Of a DNA stretch of 64,000 nt, positions 57,241-64,000 are shown piece by piece. The notes beneath the pieces are model-generated. The model ran no database searches. It saw only the letters and a list, made by a program, of their open reading frames with translations, and had not been told where the DNA came from. The DNA comes from Billgrantia gudaonensis. GTDB lineage: Bacteria; Pseudomonadota; Gammaproteobacteria; Pseudomonadales; Halomonadaceae. Position 1 is the stretch's first letter. Every line of letters starts with the position of its first letter. The stretch lies in NCBI RefSeq assembly GCF_900100195.1, contig NZ_FNES01000001.1, positions 106,419 to 170,418 on the forward strand, read 5' to 3'. Position numbers and translations under genes: made by a program.

Positions 57241-58714
57241 GCGAATCGCGGCGTTGCCGACACTGCTGCTGGCCGTGTCGATGAGCCTGTCTGGCGTGGC
57301 AGTGGCGCAGCAGAGCCTGCGAGTCGACCTGCAGCTCGAACCGCCGCACCTGGACCCCACGCGTACGCCGTCGGCCACTACCGCCGAGACCGTTCATCGC
57401 AATGTCTTCCAGGGACTGACCCGCATCGATCGCCACGGTGAGGTACGGCCCGGGCTGGCAGAGCGCTGGCGGGTATCCGAGGATGGATTGCGCTATCGCT
57501 TCTGGCTACGCAAGGGAGTGCGCTTCCACGATGGCCGGCGTTTCGACGCCGAGGTGGCGGCCTACAGCCTGCGACGCTTGTTGAGCGAGGATGCCGGCAA
57601 TCCACAGCGGCAGCTGTATCGCGCGATTCGCGAGGTGGAGGTCGCCGGCTCCCACGAGCTCGTTCTGCATCTCTCGCAACCCAACAGCCTGCTGCCGTTT
57701 CGGCTGGGACTCTCCGCTGCCGTGATGGTGCATCCCGATAGCGTCCACACCAACGTGACGCGGCCGGTGGGCACTGGGCCGTATGCATTCCAGGGCTGGG
57801 AGCGCGGTTCGGGCGTACGCCTGGCGGCTTTCGCCGACTACTGGGGCCAAGCCCCGGCCATCGAGCGTGCCACCTTCACCTTTACCGGCAATCGCCTGGA
57901 ACTGGAGGGCGGGCTCGCCGAAGGGCTGATCGACCTCTACCCCGATGCCAGCAGCCTCACGTCGCACATGGCCCTGTCACTCCGTGCCGATTATCGAATC
58001 AAGGACGGTTTCAGCGAAGGCGAAGTGATTCTGGCGATCAACCATGCTCGCCCGCCCTTCGACGACCGCCGCGTACGACGCGCGCTCTCCCATGCCGTGG
58101 ACCGGGAAGCCCTGCTCGATATCTATCCCGCCATCTCCCCACCGTTGATCGGCAGCCACTTCTCGCCTCGCCATCCGGCCTATGTCGATCTGGTCGACCG
58201 TTATCCCCATGATCCGCAGCGCGCGCGCGAACTCTTGGCGGAAGCCGGCCAGGCCGAAGGTTCGTCGCTGACTTTGACGGTGCCGCCGACCCAGTACGCC
58301 GAATCCGCCAGCCTGTACATCGCTGCCGATCTCGAGGCGGTGGGTATCGAGGTGACCCTGGAACGCCTCGACTGGCCGGAGTGGCTCGCTCAGGTGTTCA
58401 ACGAACACGACTACGATCTGACCATCGTTGCCCACGTCGAGCCCATGGATATCGATATCTATGCTCGCGATGATTACTACTTCAACTACCAAGATGCGGA
58501 TTTTAAGGCGCTGTGGAAGCGCATCGAGGCGGCGCAGGAAGCGTCGGCTCGCCACGCACTGCTGGGCGAGGCGCAGCGTCATCTCGCCGACGAGGCAGTC
58601 AACGTTTTCCTCTTTCTCAAGCCGCAGCAGGCGATCCACAAGGTTGGTCTCACGGGCGTCTGGTCGGATACGCCGATTCCGGCGGTGGTTCTCCAGGAAC
58701 TCGCGTGGGAGTGA
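57233..58714 (+). CDS. ABC-type peptide/opine solute-binding protein (SBP family 5), orphan
   Basis: A 493-residue periplasmic binding protein. The signal peptide (1-25) ends VAVA before QQ. The DppA/OppA-type pattern is LQLEPPHLDPTRTPSATTAETVHRNVFQGL (in two parts, about 32-61), GLAERWRVSEDGLRYRFWLRKGVRFHDG (about 75-102) and RPVGTGPYAFQGWE (about 177-190). No ABC permease or ATPase lies nearby. The ATG lies inside the diguanylate cyclase gene (8-nt overlap) after GGGAGG, and pdxB starts 2 nt after its stop. It may deliver ligand to the cyclase's periplasmic domain rather than to a transporter; this is inference. Confidence 0.9.
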   Translation: MGKRIAALPTLLLAVSMSLSGVAVAQQSLRVDLQLEPPHLDPTRTPSATTAETVHRNVFQGLTRIDRHGEVRPGLAERWRVSEDGLRYRFWLRKGVRFHDGRRFDAEVAAYSLRRLLSEDAGNPQRQLYRAIREVEVAGSHELVLHLSQPNSLLPFRLGLSAAVMVHPDSVHTNVTRPVGTGPYAFQGWERGSGVRLAAFADYWGQAPAIERATFTFTGNRLELEGGLAEGLIDLYPDASSLTSHMALSLRADYRIKDGFSEGEVILAINHARPPFDDRRVRRALSHAVDREALLDIYPAISPPLIGSHFSPRHPAYVDLVDRYPHDPQRARELLAEAGQAEGSSLTLTVPPTQYAESASLYIAADLEAVGIEVTLERLDWPEWLAQVFNEHDYDLTIVAHVEPMDIDIYARDDYYFNYQDADFKALWKRIEAAQEASARHALLGEAQRHLADEAVNVFLFLKPQQAIHKVGLTGVWSDTPIPAVVLQELAWE

Positions 58715-58716
58715 GC

Positions 58717-59862
58717 ATGCGCATCGTCGTCGACGCCAACGTTCCCGCCGCCGAGGCATGTTTCGGCGAGCTGGGTGAGGTCGTGCGTCTGGCCGGACGT
58801 GACATCGACGCGCATGCCGTGCGTGACGCCGACGCCCTGGTGGTGCGTTCCATCACGCGGGTAGACGAAGCACTGGTGGCGGGCAGCCGGCTGCGTTTCG
58901 TCGGCACTTGCACCATCGGCACCGATCATGTCGACGAGACGGCCTTGGTCCGTCATGGCATCGACTTCGCCAATGCGCCGGGCTGCAACGCCGAAGCGGT
59001 GGTGGACTACGTGCTTTCGAGCCTGCTGACGCTAGGCGAGCGCCACGATTGGTGCCTGACCGATCGGCGCGTGGGTATCGTCGGCGTCGGCAACGTGGGG
59101 GGGCGCTTGCTGACGCGACTGCAGGACCTCGGCGTCGAGTGTCTGGCTTGCGACCCGCCACGTGCACAACGGCAGGGGGCCTCCGGCTTCCATGACCTGG
59201 AGACGCTGATCGACGCCTGCGACGTACTCTGCCTGCATACGCCGTTGGTTCGCGATGGCCCCCATGCCACCCATCATCTGCTCGATGCCCGGCGCATCGC
59301 GGAGCTGGCGCCGCAGACCGTGCTGGTCAATGCCGGGCGGGGTGACTGCGTGGACGGTCAGGCTCTGCGTGGGCGTCTCGCCGGCCCCGGTGACATCACG
59401 GCGGTGCTCGATGTCTGGGAGGGCGAGCCGGCCATCGATCCGGCTTTGCGCGACCTGGCCGCCATCGCTACCCCACACGTCGCTGGCTACAGCCTCGACG
59501 GCAAACTGCGTGGCACCCATGCTGTCTATCTTGCGCTCTGCCACGAGTTGGGGCTGCCGGCACGCATCGGGCTGGCCGACCTGCTGCCGACACCGCCCCT
59601 GCGGCGGCTCGAACTCGGCGGCGGGCTCACCCCGGAGGAGGCGTTGCGGCTCTGTGCTCGGGCCGTCTTCGACGTGCGACGCGACCACGACCGCCTGCTG
59701 CGTGAGCAGCACCGCCAGGGCCTGGCACGTGGCTTCGATGCCTGCCGGGCGAACTACCCGCTGAGGCGCGAGTTCGCCACGCTGGGCATCGAATTAGGCG
59801 AGGGCACCGAAGATCTGGCACCGCTGCTGGCCGGCGCCGGCTTTCAGGTAGCGCCGGGCTGA
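58717..59862 (+). CDS. pdxB: Erythronate-4-phosphate dehydrogenase
   Basis: PLP biosynthesis enzyme (DXP-dependent route) of 381 residues; oxidises 4-phosphoerythronate. It is a D-2-hydroxyacid dehydrogenase: CTIGTDHVDETALVRHGIDFANAPGCNAEAVVDYV (in two parts, about 70-104) contains the PdxB-specific pattern, the NAD fold is VGIVGVGNVGGRLL (about 117-130), and the catalytic residues lie in NAGRGDCVDG, DVWEGEPAID and TPHVAGYSLDGK. The C-terminal dimerisation domain (about 285-381) is present. I start at 58717 after GGGAGTGAG, 2 nt after the solute-binding gene. The stop abuts a heptamer array. Confidence 0.95.
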   Translation: MRIVVDANVPAAEACFGELGEVVRLAGRDIDAHAVRDADALVVRSITRVDEALVAGSRLRFVGTCTIGTDHVDETALVRHGIDFANAPGCNAEAVVDYVLSSLLTLGERHDWCLTDRRVGIVGVGNVGGRLLTRLQDLGVECLACDPPRAQRQGASGFHDLETLIDACDVLCLHTPLVRDGPHATHHLLDARRIAELAPQTVLVNAGRGDCVDGQALRGRLAGPGDITAVLDVWEGEPAIDPALRDLAAIATPHVAGYSLDGKLRGTHAVYLALCHELGLPARIGLADLLPTPPLRRLELGGGLTPEEALRLCARAVFDVRRDHDRLLREQHRQGLARGFDACRANYPLRREFATLGIELGEGTEDLAPLLAGAGFQVAPG

Positions 59863-60007
59863 GTTGCCAGCCACGACTACGAGCCACGGGGTTCGAGTTG
59901 CGGGTTTCGATGGGCGAGTTAGACTTGCCTGCAGCCCGCAGCCCGCAGCCCGCAGCCCGCAGCCCGCAGCCCGCAGCCCGCAGCCCGCAGCCCGCAGCCC
60001 GCAGCCC
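59863..60007. repeat. Period-7 satellite filling the pdxB-htpX gap
   Basis: The whole 145-bp gap between the convergent pdxB and htpX stops runs in 7-bp steps. The first 68 bp are degenerate units such as CTACGAG, CCACGGG, GTTCGAG, TTGCGGG, TTTCGAT and GGGCGAG. The last 77 bp (59931-60007) are 11 perfect tandem copies of GCAGCCC. The array ends exactly at the base before the htpX stop. Confidence 0.93.
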
Positions 60008-60910
60008 TCAACGGTATTCGGCTTCCTTCAATGCCTGAATCCGATCGTCCAGCGGCGGGTGACTGGCGAACAACCGCTCCATCAGCGAACGCGTCTGGCC
60101 CTTGGTGATGGCCATGGCACGCAGAGTGTCGGGCATCTGGTCGGGCATTTCCACTTCTGCCTTGAGGCGCGACAGGGCGCCGATCATGGCCCCCGAGCCG
60201 GCGAGCTTGGCGCCGGCGGCATCGGCGCGGTACTCGCGGAAGCGCGAGAACCAGGCCACGATGGCGGAGGCGACGATGCCAAAGACGATCTCGGCGACGA
60301 TCACCACCGCGAAATAGCCCATGAACCCAAGGCCGCCTTCGCCGTCGCTGCGCGAACGCAGGAACTGATCGACCAGGTGAGCCACCACTCGGGCGAAGAA
60401 CATCACGAAGGTGTTCACCACGCCTTGGATCAGCGCCAGGGTGACCATGTCGCCGTTGGCCACGTGGCCGATCTCGTGGGCCAGTACGGCACGCACTTCG
60501 TCCGGCTTCATGCGGTTGAGCAGGCCGGCGGAGACCGCCACCAAGGCGTCGTCCTTGTTCCAGCCGGTAGCGAAGGCGTTGGATTGCTGGGCGGGGAAGA
60601 TCCCGACTTCCGGCGTCTTGATGCCGGCCTCGCGGGCCAGCTCGGCGACGGTGTCGACCAGCCATTTTTCGGTAGCGTTGGAAGGCTGTTCGATGATCAC
60701 CGTGCCGGTGCTGCGCTTGGCCATCCACTTGGAGATGAACAGCGAGATCATCGACCCGGCCATGCCGAAGATGAAACAGAATATCAGCAGGCTCTGGAAG
60801 TTGAGCCCCTGGTCGCTGAGGTAGCCGTCCACGCCCAGCAGGCGCAGGGTGATGCTGGCAACCAGCAGTACCGCCAGGTTGGTGGCCAGGAAGAGCAGGA
60901 TTCGCATCAT
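60008..60910 (-). CDS. htpX: Membrane zinc metalloprotease HtpX
   Basis: Inner-membrane M48 protease of 300 residues that degrades misfolded membrane proteins together with FtsH. TM1 and TM2 lie at about 4-24 and 36-60. The zinc motif is HEIGH (H145, E146, H149), followed by TM3 and TM4 (about 155-180 and 195-220) and the third ligand glutamate in [16 protein letters not shown] (about 226). The opening [17 protein letters not shown] matches E. coli HtpX. GGAGAGA lies 9 nt before the ATG. A heat-shock-type promoter lies upstream at 60975-61004. Confidence 0.95.
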   Translation of the reverse strand: MMRILLFLATNLAVLLVASITLRLLGVDGYLSDQGLNFQSLLIFCFIFGMAGSMISLFISKWMAKRSTGTVIIEQPSNATEKWLVDTVAELAREAGIKTPEVGIFPAQQSNAFATGWNKDDALVAVSAGLLNRMKPDEVRAVLAHEIGHVANGDMVTLALIQGVVNTFVMFFARVVAHLVDQFLRSRSDGEGGLGFMGYFAVVIVAEIVFGIVASAIVAWFSRFREYRADAAGAKLAGSGAMIGALSRLKAEVEMPDQMPDTLRAMAITKGQTRSLMERLFASHPPLDDRIQALKEAEYR

Positions 60911-60974
60911 TTCGGGATCTCTCCGTCGATCGTCAAAGGGTCCGCACCGTTCACGGCGTCGACAAGCTGTTGCT

Positions 60975-61004
60975 TAGATACGGCCTTGGCCGCGGGGTTT
61001 CAAG
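60975..61004 (-). promoter_or_regulatory. Predicted heat-shock (RpoH) promoter of htpX
   Basis: On the minus strand CTTGAAA (61004-60998) is a perfect sigma-32 -35. After 14 nt comes CCGTATCTA (60983-60975), which agrees with CCCCATnTA at most positions. The site is 65 nt before the htpX ATG. It also reads as a sigma-70 pair, TTGAAA-17-TATCTA. htpX is in the sigma-32 regulon of E. coli. Confidence 0.65.
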
Positions 61005-61030
61005 TCGGGTACGCAATCGCAATACCTTGT

Positions 61031-62263
61031 TCATTGGCGGTAGCGCGAGAGGAACCTCGCGAAACGGTCCAGCGCGTCGCCGAGCTGGTCGGCCCAGGGC
61101 AGAGTGACGATGCGTACGTGGTCCGGGTCCGGCCAGTTGAAGGCGGTGCCCTGGACCAGCAGGATCTTCTCCTGCAGCAGCAGGTCGAGCACCAGCTGCT
61201 GGTCGTCGCGGATGTCGAACACCTTGGGGTCGAGGCGCGGGAAGGCGTAGAGCGCTCCCTTGGGCTTGACGCAACTGACGCCGGGAATGGCGTTGAGCTT
61301 GTCGAAGGTGATGTCGCGCTGGGCCCGCAGGCGCCCACCGGGCAGGATCAGGTCGTTGATCGACTGGTAGCCACCCAGTGCCGTCTGGATGGCATGCTGG
61401 GCCGGCACGTTGGCGCACAGGCGCATCGAGGCGAGCATGTTGATGCCCTGGATGTAGTCGGTCGCGCGCTGCATGGCCACCTGGCCGGAGAGGATCATCC
61501 AGCCGGAGCGAAAGCCGGCGCAGCGGTAGCTCTTGGACAGGCCGTTGAAGGTCACCACCAACTGGTCTTCGTCGGCCAGGGCCCCGGTGGAGACGTGTTC
61601 GGCGTCGTCGTAGAGGATCTTGTCGTAGATCTCGTCGGAAAACACCACCAGGTCGTGTTCGCGGGCGATGGCCAGCAGCTCGCGGACGACCTCCGGCGGG
61701 TAGACCGCCCCGGTGGGGTTGTTGGGGTTGATGATGACGATGGCGCGGGTATGGCCGGTCACCTTGGCGCGCACGTCGGCGATATCGGGCGCCCAGTCGG
61801 CCTGCTCATCGCAGCGGTAGTGCACGGCTCGTCCGCCGGACAGGTTGGCGGCGGCGGTCCACAGCGGGTAGTCGGGTGCGGGGATCAGCACTTCGTCGCC
61901 GTCGTTGAGTAGCGCCTGCAGGGCCATCACGATCAGCTCCGAGACGCCGTTGCCGATGTAGATGTCCTCGATGCTGACGCCCGGAATCGCCTTGCGCTGG
62001 CACTCCTGCATGATCGCCTTGCGCGCTGAGTAGAGCCCCTTGGAATCGCAGTAGCCCTGGGCGGTGGGCAGGTTGCGCATCACGTCCTGGAGGATCTCCT
62101 CCGGCGCTTCGAAGCCGAACGGGGCGGGGTTGCCGATGTTGAGCTTGAGGATGCGCTGGCCCTCGTCTTCCAGGCGCTTGGCCTGTTCGAGGACGGGACC
62201 GCGGATGTCATAGCAGACGTTGTCGAGCTTGTGCGATTTCCTGAACGGAGAGGGCGTTTCCAT
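61031..62263 (-). CDS. alaA: Alanine aminotransferase AlaA-like
   Basis: Cytoplasmic PLP enzyme of 410 residues, close to E. coli AlaA/YfbQ, which makes alanine from pyruvate and glutamate. Fold-type-I markers are LKLNIGNPAPFGFEAPEEIL (about 39-58), INPNNPTGAVYPPEVV, VFSDEIYDKILYDD and the Schiff-base lysine K244 in GLSKSYRCAGFRSGWM. The opening RKSHKLDNVCYDIRGPVLEQA is typical of the AlaA/AspC-like branch. It is the first gene before htpX on this strand, but htpX has its own promoter. Confidence 0.92.
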   Translation of the reverse strand: METPSPFRKSHKLDNVCYDIRGPVLEQAKRLEDEGQRILKLNIGNPAPFGFEAPEEILQDVMRNLPTAQGYCDSKGLYSARKAIMQECQRKAIPGVSIEDIYIGNGVSELIVMALQALLNDGDEVLIPAPDYPLWTAAANLSGGRAVHYRCDEQADWAPDIADVRAKVTGHTRAIVIINPNNPTGAVYPPEVVRELLAIAREHDLVVFSDEIYDKILYDDAEHVSTGALADEDQLVVTFNGLSKSYRCAGFRSGWMILSGQVAMQRATDYIQGINMLASMRLCANVPAQHAIQTALGGYQSINDLILPGGRLRAQRDITFDKLNAIPGVSCVKPKGALYAFPRLDPKVFDIRDDQQLVLDLLLQEKILLVQGTAFNWPDPDHVRIVTLPWADQLGDALDRFARFLSRYRQ

Positions 62264-62316
62264 GGCGATTCCGAAAGTCGGTGGTGTCCAGTGGCGCCCG
62301 GTGGGCGCCGGTCGTG

Positions 62317-63273
62317 TCAGGTGGGCGTGTCGGCGGTCGAAAGTTCGTCATCGGTCGTGGCGTCGGGCGGGATGTCCGCCGGCGTTTCCAGCGTGAGGCG
62401 GCCCAGTTTGCCATGGCGCAGTTCGTGTAGCAGCACCTCGGCGCCGCGGTGCAGGTCGACCTCGCCGCCCGCGCGCAGGCCGCCGCGCTTGGCGGCGATC
62501 TCGGCCAGTATCGCATGGCCGTCGAAGCCGGCCTGGGCCAGCAGGTCGGGCCGCTCGGGGCCATCGGCCTCGACCCGTTCGGCCTCCGGGTGGGGCGCGT
62601 AGGCCGGAAGTGCCGCGAGCTTGAAGCGTGCCGTGAGCGCTTCGGGGTAGCGCCGAGCCAGTTCGGCGGCGGTGACCACCGCCACGTCGACGTAGTCGAT
62701 GGCGGTGTCGCGGATGGCGCCACTGGCCGCCAGCCGATAGGCGCTGGCCTGATCCTCGATCTTGGGCCACAGCACTCCGGGTGTATCGACCAGTGCCACG
62801 CGGCCGGCGATGCGCACCTTCTGCTGGCGCTTGGTCACCGCCGGTTCGTTGCCGGTCTTGGCAATGGCCTTACCGGCCAGGCCGTTGATCAGCGTCGACT
62901 TGCCCACGTTGGGAATGCCCATGACCATCACACGCACGTCACGGTCAGGGCGCACCGCGCCGGCTAGTTCGTGGCACAGCTTGGGGATGCGCTTGAGCTC
63001 CCGGGCCTGGGTGGTGGTCACCGCCAGGGCGCGCATCCCGGCCTGGGCATCGAAGTGGGCAACCCATTCGCGGGTTCGTTCGGGATCGGCCAGATCGGCC
63101 CGCGAGAGGATCTTCAGCACCGGCTTGTGCCGGGTCAGCTCGGCCAGCATGGGATTGGCGCTGGAGTAGGGCAGGCGGGCATCGAGCACTTCGATCGCCA
63201 CGTCGATTTCCGGCAGCGCCTCCTTGATCTGGCGGCGAGCCTTGTTCATGTGTCCCGGATACCAGCCGAGCAT
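62317..63273 (-). CDS. Circularly permuted GTPase, RbgA/YlqF family
   Basis: A 318-residue ribosome-assembly GTPase. The G motifs are permuted: SRADL (G4-like, about 49-53) comes first, then G1 GIPNVGKSTLI (about 119-129), then the GNEPAVTKRQQKVRI switch and DTPG (G3, about 163-166). The opening MLGWYPGHMNKARRQIKE is the family signature. RbgA in Bacillus is needed for 50S maturation; the gammaproteobacterial role is not settled. I start at 63273 after AGGAGA. The final 60 residues are acidic and may be family-specific. Confidence 0.92.
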   Translation of the reverse strand: MLGWYPGHMNKARRQIKEALPEIDVAIEVLDARLPYSSANPMLAELTRHKPVLKILSRADLADPERTREWVAHFDAQAGMRALAVTTTQARELKRIPKLCHELAGAVRPDRDVRVMVMGIPNVGKSTLINGLAGKAIAKTGNEPAVTKRQQKVRIAGRVALVDTPGVLWPKIEDQASAYRLAASGAIRDTAIDYVDVAVVTAAELARRYPEALTARFKLAALPAYAPHPEAERVEADGPERPDLLAQAGFDGHAILAEIAAKRGGLRAGGEVDLHRGAEVLLHELRHGKLGRLTLETPADIPPDATTDDELSTADTPT

Positions 63274-63301
63274 TGCTTGGTCTCTCCTGCCCAAAACGTG
63301 A

Positions 63302-63331
63302 CGGCCGACCATCATAGCAGATGGTCGGCCG
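63302..63331 (-). terminator. Hairpin between msrB and the GTPase gene
   Basis: A perfect 12-bp stem, CGGCCGACCATC (63302-63313) with its complement (63320-63331), has a 6-nt loop. On the minus strand it is followed by TCACGTTTTGGG. It lies 21 nt after the msrB stop and 28 nt before the GTPase start, so it may terminate or attenuate read-through. Confidence 0.65.
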
Positions 63332-63352
63332 CCTCAGGGCAGTGGTCGAGGG

Positions 63353-63754
63353 TCATTCGCCGGGATGGAAGGCTAGGGCCACGGAATTGATGCAGTAGCG
63401 TAGCCCCGTCGTTTCGGGCGGGCCGTCGGGAAAGACATGCCCCAGATGGGCATCGCAGTGGGCACATACCACTTCCGTGCGTTGCATGCCGGCTGAGCCG
63501 TCGGGGCGCTCCTCGACGGCGGCCTTGCCCAGCGGGCGATCGAAGCTGGGCCAGCCGCAGCCGGCGTCGAACTTGTGCTCGTTCTCGAACAGCGGGGCGT
63601 GGCAGCAGATGCAGTGGTAGATGCCGTGCTCGTCATGTACCCGATAGTCGCCGCTGAAGGGGGGCTCGGTGCCCCTTTCCCGGGTGACGCGATACTGTTC
63701 CGGGGTCAACTGGCTGCGCCATTCCGCATCGTTCTTCTCGACTTTTCTGCGCAT
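63353..63754 (-). CDS. msrB: Peptide-methionine (R)-S-oxide reductase
   Basis: Cytoplasmic repair enzyme of 133 residues for the R form of methionine sulfoxide. The zinc cysteines are C48 and C51 in YHCICC, and C97 and C100 in VCAHC. The catalytic cysteine is C121 in LRYCINS. The [16 protein letters not shown] and RYCINSVAL motifs are all present. I start at 63754 (MRRKVEKND) because AAGGAG lies 8 nt upstream; the longer frame is not supported. It complements the exported MsrA at 10.9 kb. It lies upstream of the GTPase gene on the same strand. Confidence 0.95.
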   Translation of the reverse strand: MRRKVEKNDAEWRSQLTPEQYRVTRERGTEPPFSGDYRVHDEHGIYHCICCHAPLFENEHKFDAGCGWPSFDRPLGKAAVEERPDGSAGMQRTEVVCAHCDAHLGHVFPDGPPETTGLRYCINSVALAFHPGE

Positions 63755-63862
63755 GGTTTCTGCTCCTTTCGGTTCAGGTCGTCCTGCCGGCGTGTCATGG
63801 TCTCTTCCATCAGACATCGTCGGCAGCGGTAATTTCCAGCCCCGGGGCGTTCATGGGCGGAG

Positions 63863-63891
63863 TTGACAGCTCCTAGGGGCTCGAGTAACAT
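63863..63891 (+). promoter_or_regulatory. Promoter of tRNA-Glu
   Basis: TTGACA (63863-63868), a 17-nt spacer and TAACAT (63886-63891) precede the tRNA by 31 nt. The stretch after the -10 is GCGCGCC, a GC-rich discriminator of the kind seen at stringently controlled stable-RNA promoters. Confidence 0.75.
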
Positions 63892-63922
63892 GCGCGCCAC
63901 CTCGTTGAGGCGAGACGGCTGC

Positions 63923-63998
63923 GTCCCATTCGTCTAGTGGTCTAGGACACCGCCCTTTCACGGCGGTAACAGGGGTTCGAACCCCCTATGGGACGCCA
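63923..63998 (+). tRNA. tRNA-Glu (anticodon TTC)
   Basis: A 76-nt cloverleaf with encoded CCA. The acceptor is GTCCCAT pairing with ATGGGAC and discriminator G. The anticodon stem CCGCC/GGCGG holds loop CTTTCAC with anticodon TTC. The T arm has GTTCGAA. The sequence is very close to E. coli tRNA-Glu. It is a substrate of MnmA in this window. No rRNA gene is visible; the window ends two bases on. Confidence 0.98.
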
Positions 63999-64000
63999 CT

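Noticed and set aside
59931..60007. CRISPR array
   Set aside because: The repeat unit is only 7 bp with no spacers, and there are no cas genes.
59864..61912. 682-codon plus-strand frame through the heptamer array, htpX and alaA
   Set aside because: It owes its length to the stop-free repeat (SPQPAAR periodicity) and antisense reading of two real genes.

Overview
The window is a GC-rich (high G/C third position) chromosomal segment from a gammaproteobacterium, most probably a member of the Halomonadaceae (Halomonas-like). The assignment rests on gene content and order: gabDT, aceA (531-residue long-form isocitrate lyase), the aat-bpt-infA / clpA-clpS / icd neighbourhood, ftsK-lolA, the 180-kDa-type NAD glutamate dehydrogenase, rlmKL-rmf-pyrD, and many intergenic structured repeats. 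It is an inference from protein families, not from a database search. Almost all of the window is core genome. I see no prophage, insertion sequence, integrase, CRISPR array or toxin-antitoxin module.

Layout. 1-2.7 kb: 5' part of an MFS transporter behind a GlxA-type AraC regulator, a small membrane protein, a DUF924 protein and a GlsB/YeaQ protein, closed by a strong bidirectional terminator. 2.7-5.5 kb: gabD-gabT operon for GABA catabolism. 5.7-8.2 kb: an 819-residue protein of three DUF1266-like units. 8.4-15.5 kb: envelope and redox genes (NlpC/P60 lipoprotein, MFS, azurin, exported MsrA, a TVP38-FAD oxidoreductase fusion, SlyD-like FKBP, SlyB-like lipoprotein). 15.8-22.8 kb: aceA, GNAT, ribosomal oxygenase roxA, and mnmA-hflD-purB. 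22.9-27.7 kb: tetR plus a two-gene RND efflux operon, with the same putative operator before tetR and before the operon. 27.7-35 kb: rluE-nudJ, icd, clpS-clpA and aat-bpt-infA. 35.2-45.9 kb: ftsK-lolA, a divergent MFS/MocR pair, rarA, a hemerythrin-like protein, murI and trmA. 46.2-55.3 kb: gdhB, pyrD, rmf, rlmKL and a glutaredoxin-like protein. 55.4-64 kb: a small WGR protein, GGDEF-SBP-pdxB operon, htpX, alaA, an RbgA/YlqF-type GTPase, msrB and tRNA-Glu.

Functional links. aceA and icd stand at the TCA/glyoxylate branch point, and gabDT and gdhB feed carbon from GABA and glutamate into the same cycle. aat, bpt, clpS and clpA together make a complete N-degron pathway. MsrA (exported) and MsrB, the TVP38-FAD protein and azurin suggest attention to envelope redox state. 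RMF, RoxA, RluE, RlmKL, TrmA, MnmA and IF-1 form a notable density of ribosome and tRNA functions.

The least explained material is non-coding: a 145-bp stretch with period 7 that fills the whole gap between pdxB and htpX (ending in 11 perfect GCAGCCC units), related degenerate heptamers at the purB 3' end and near 55.3 kb, a 96-bp long-stem palindromic element between roxA and purB, a palindrome-dense rmf/rlmKL intergenic region, and a probable heat-shock promoter before htpX. Among proteins, the three-unit DUF1266 protein, the diguanylate cyclase overlapping an orphan solute-binding protein, and a hemerythrin-like protein with apparently lost ligands deserve a second look.
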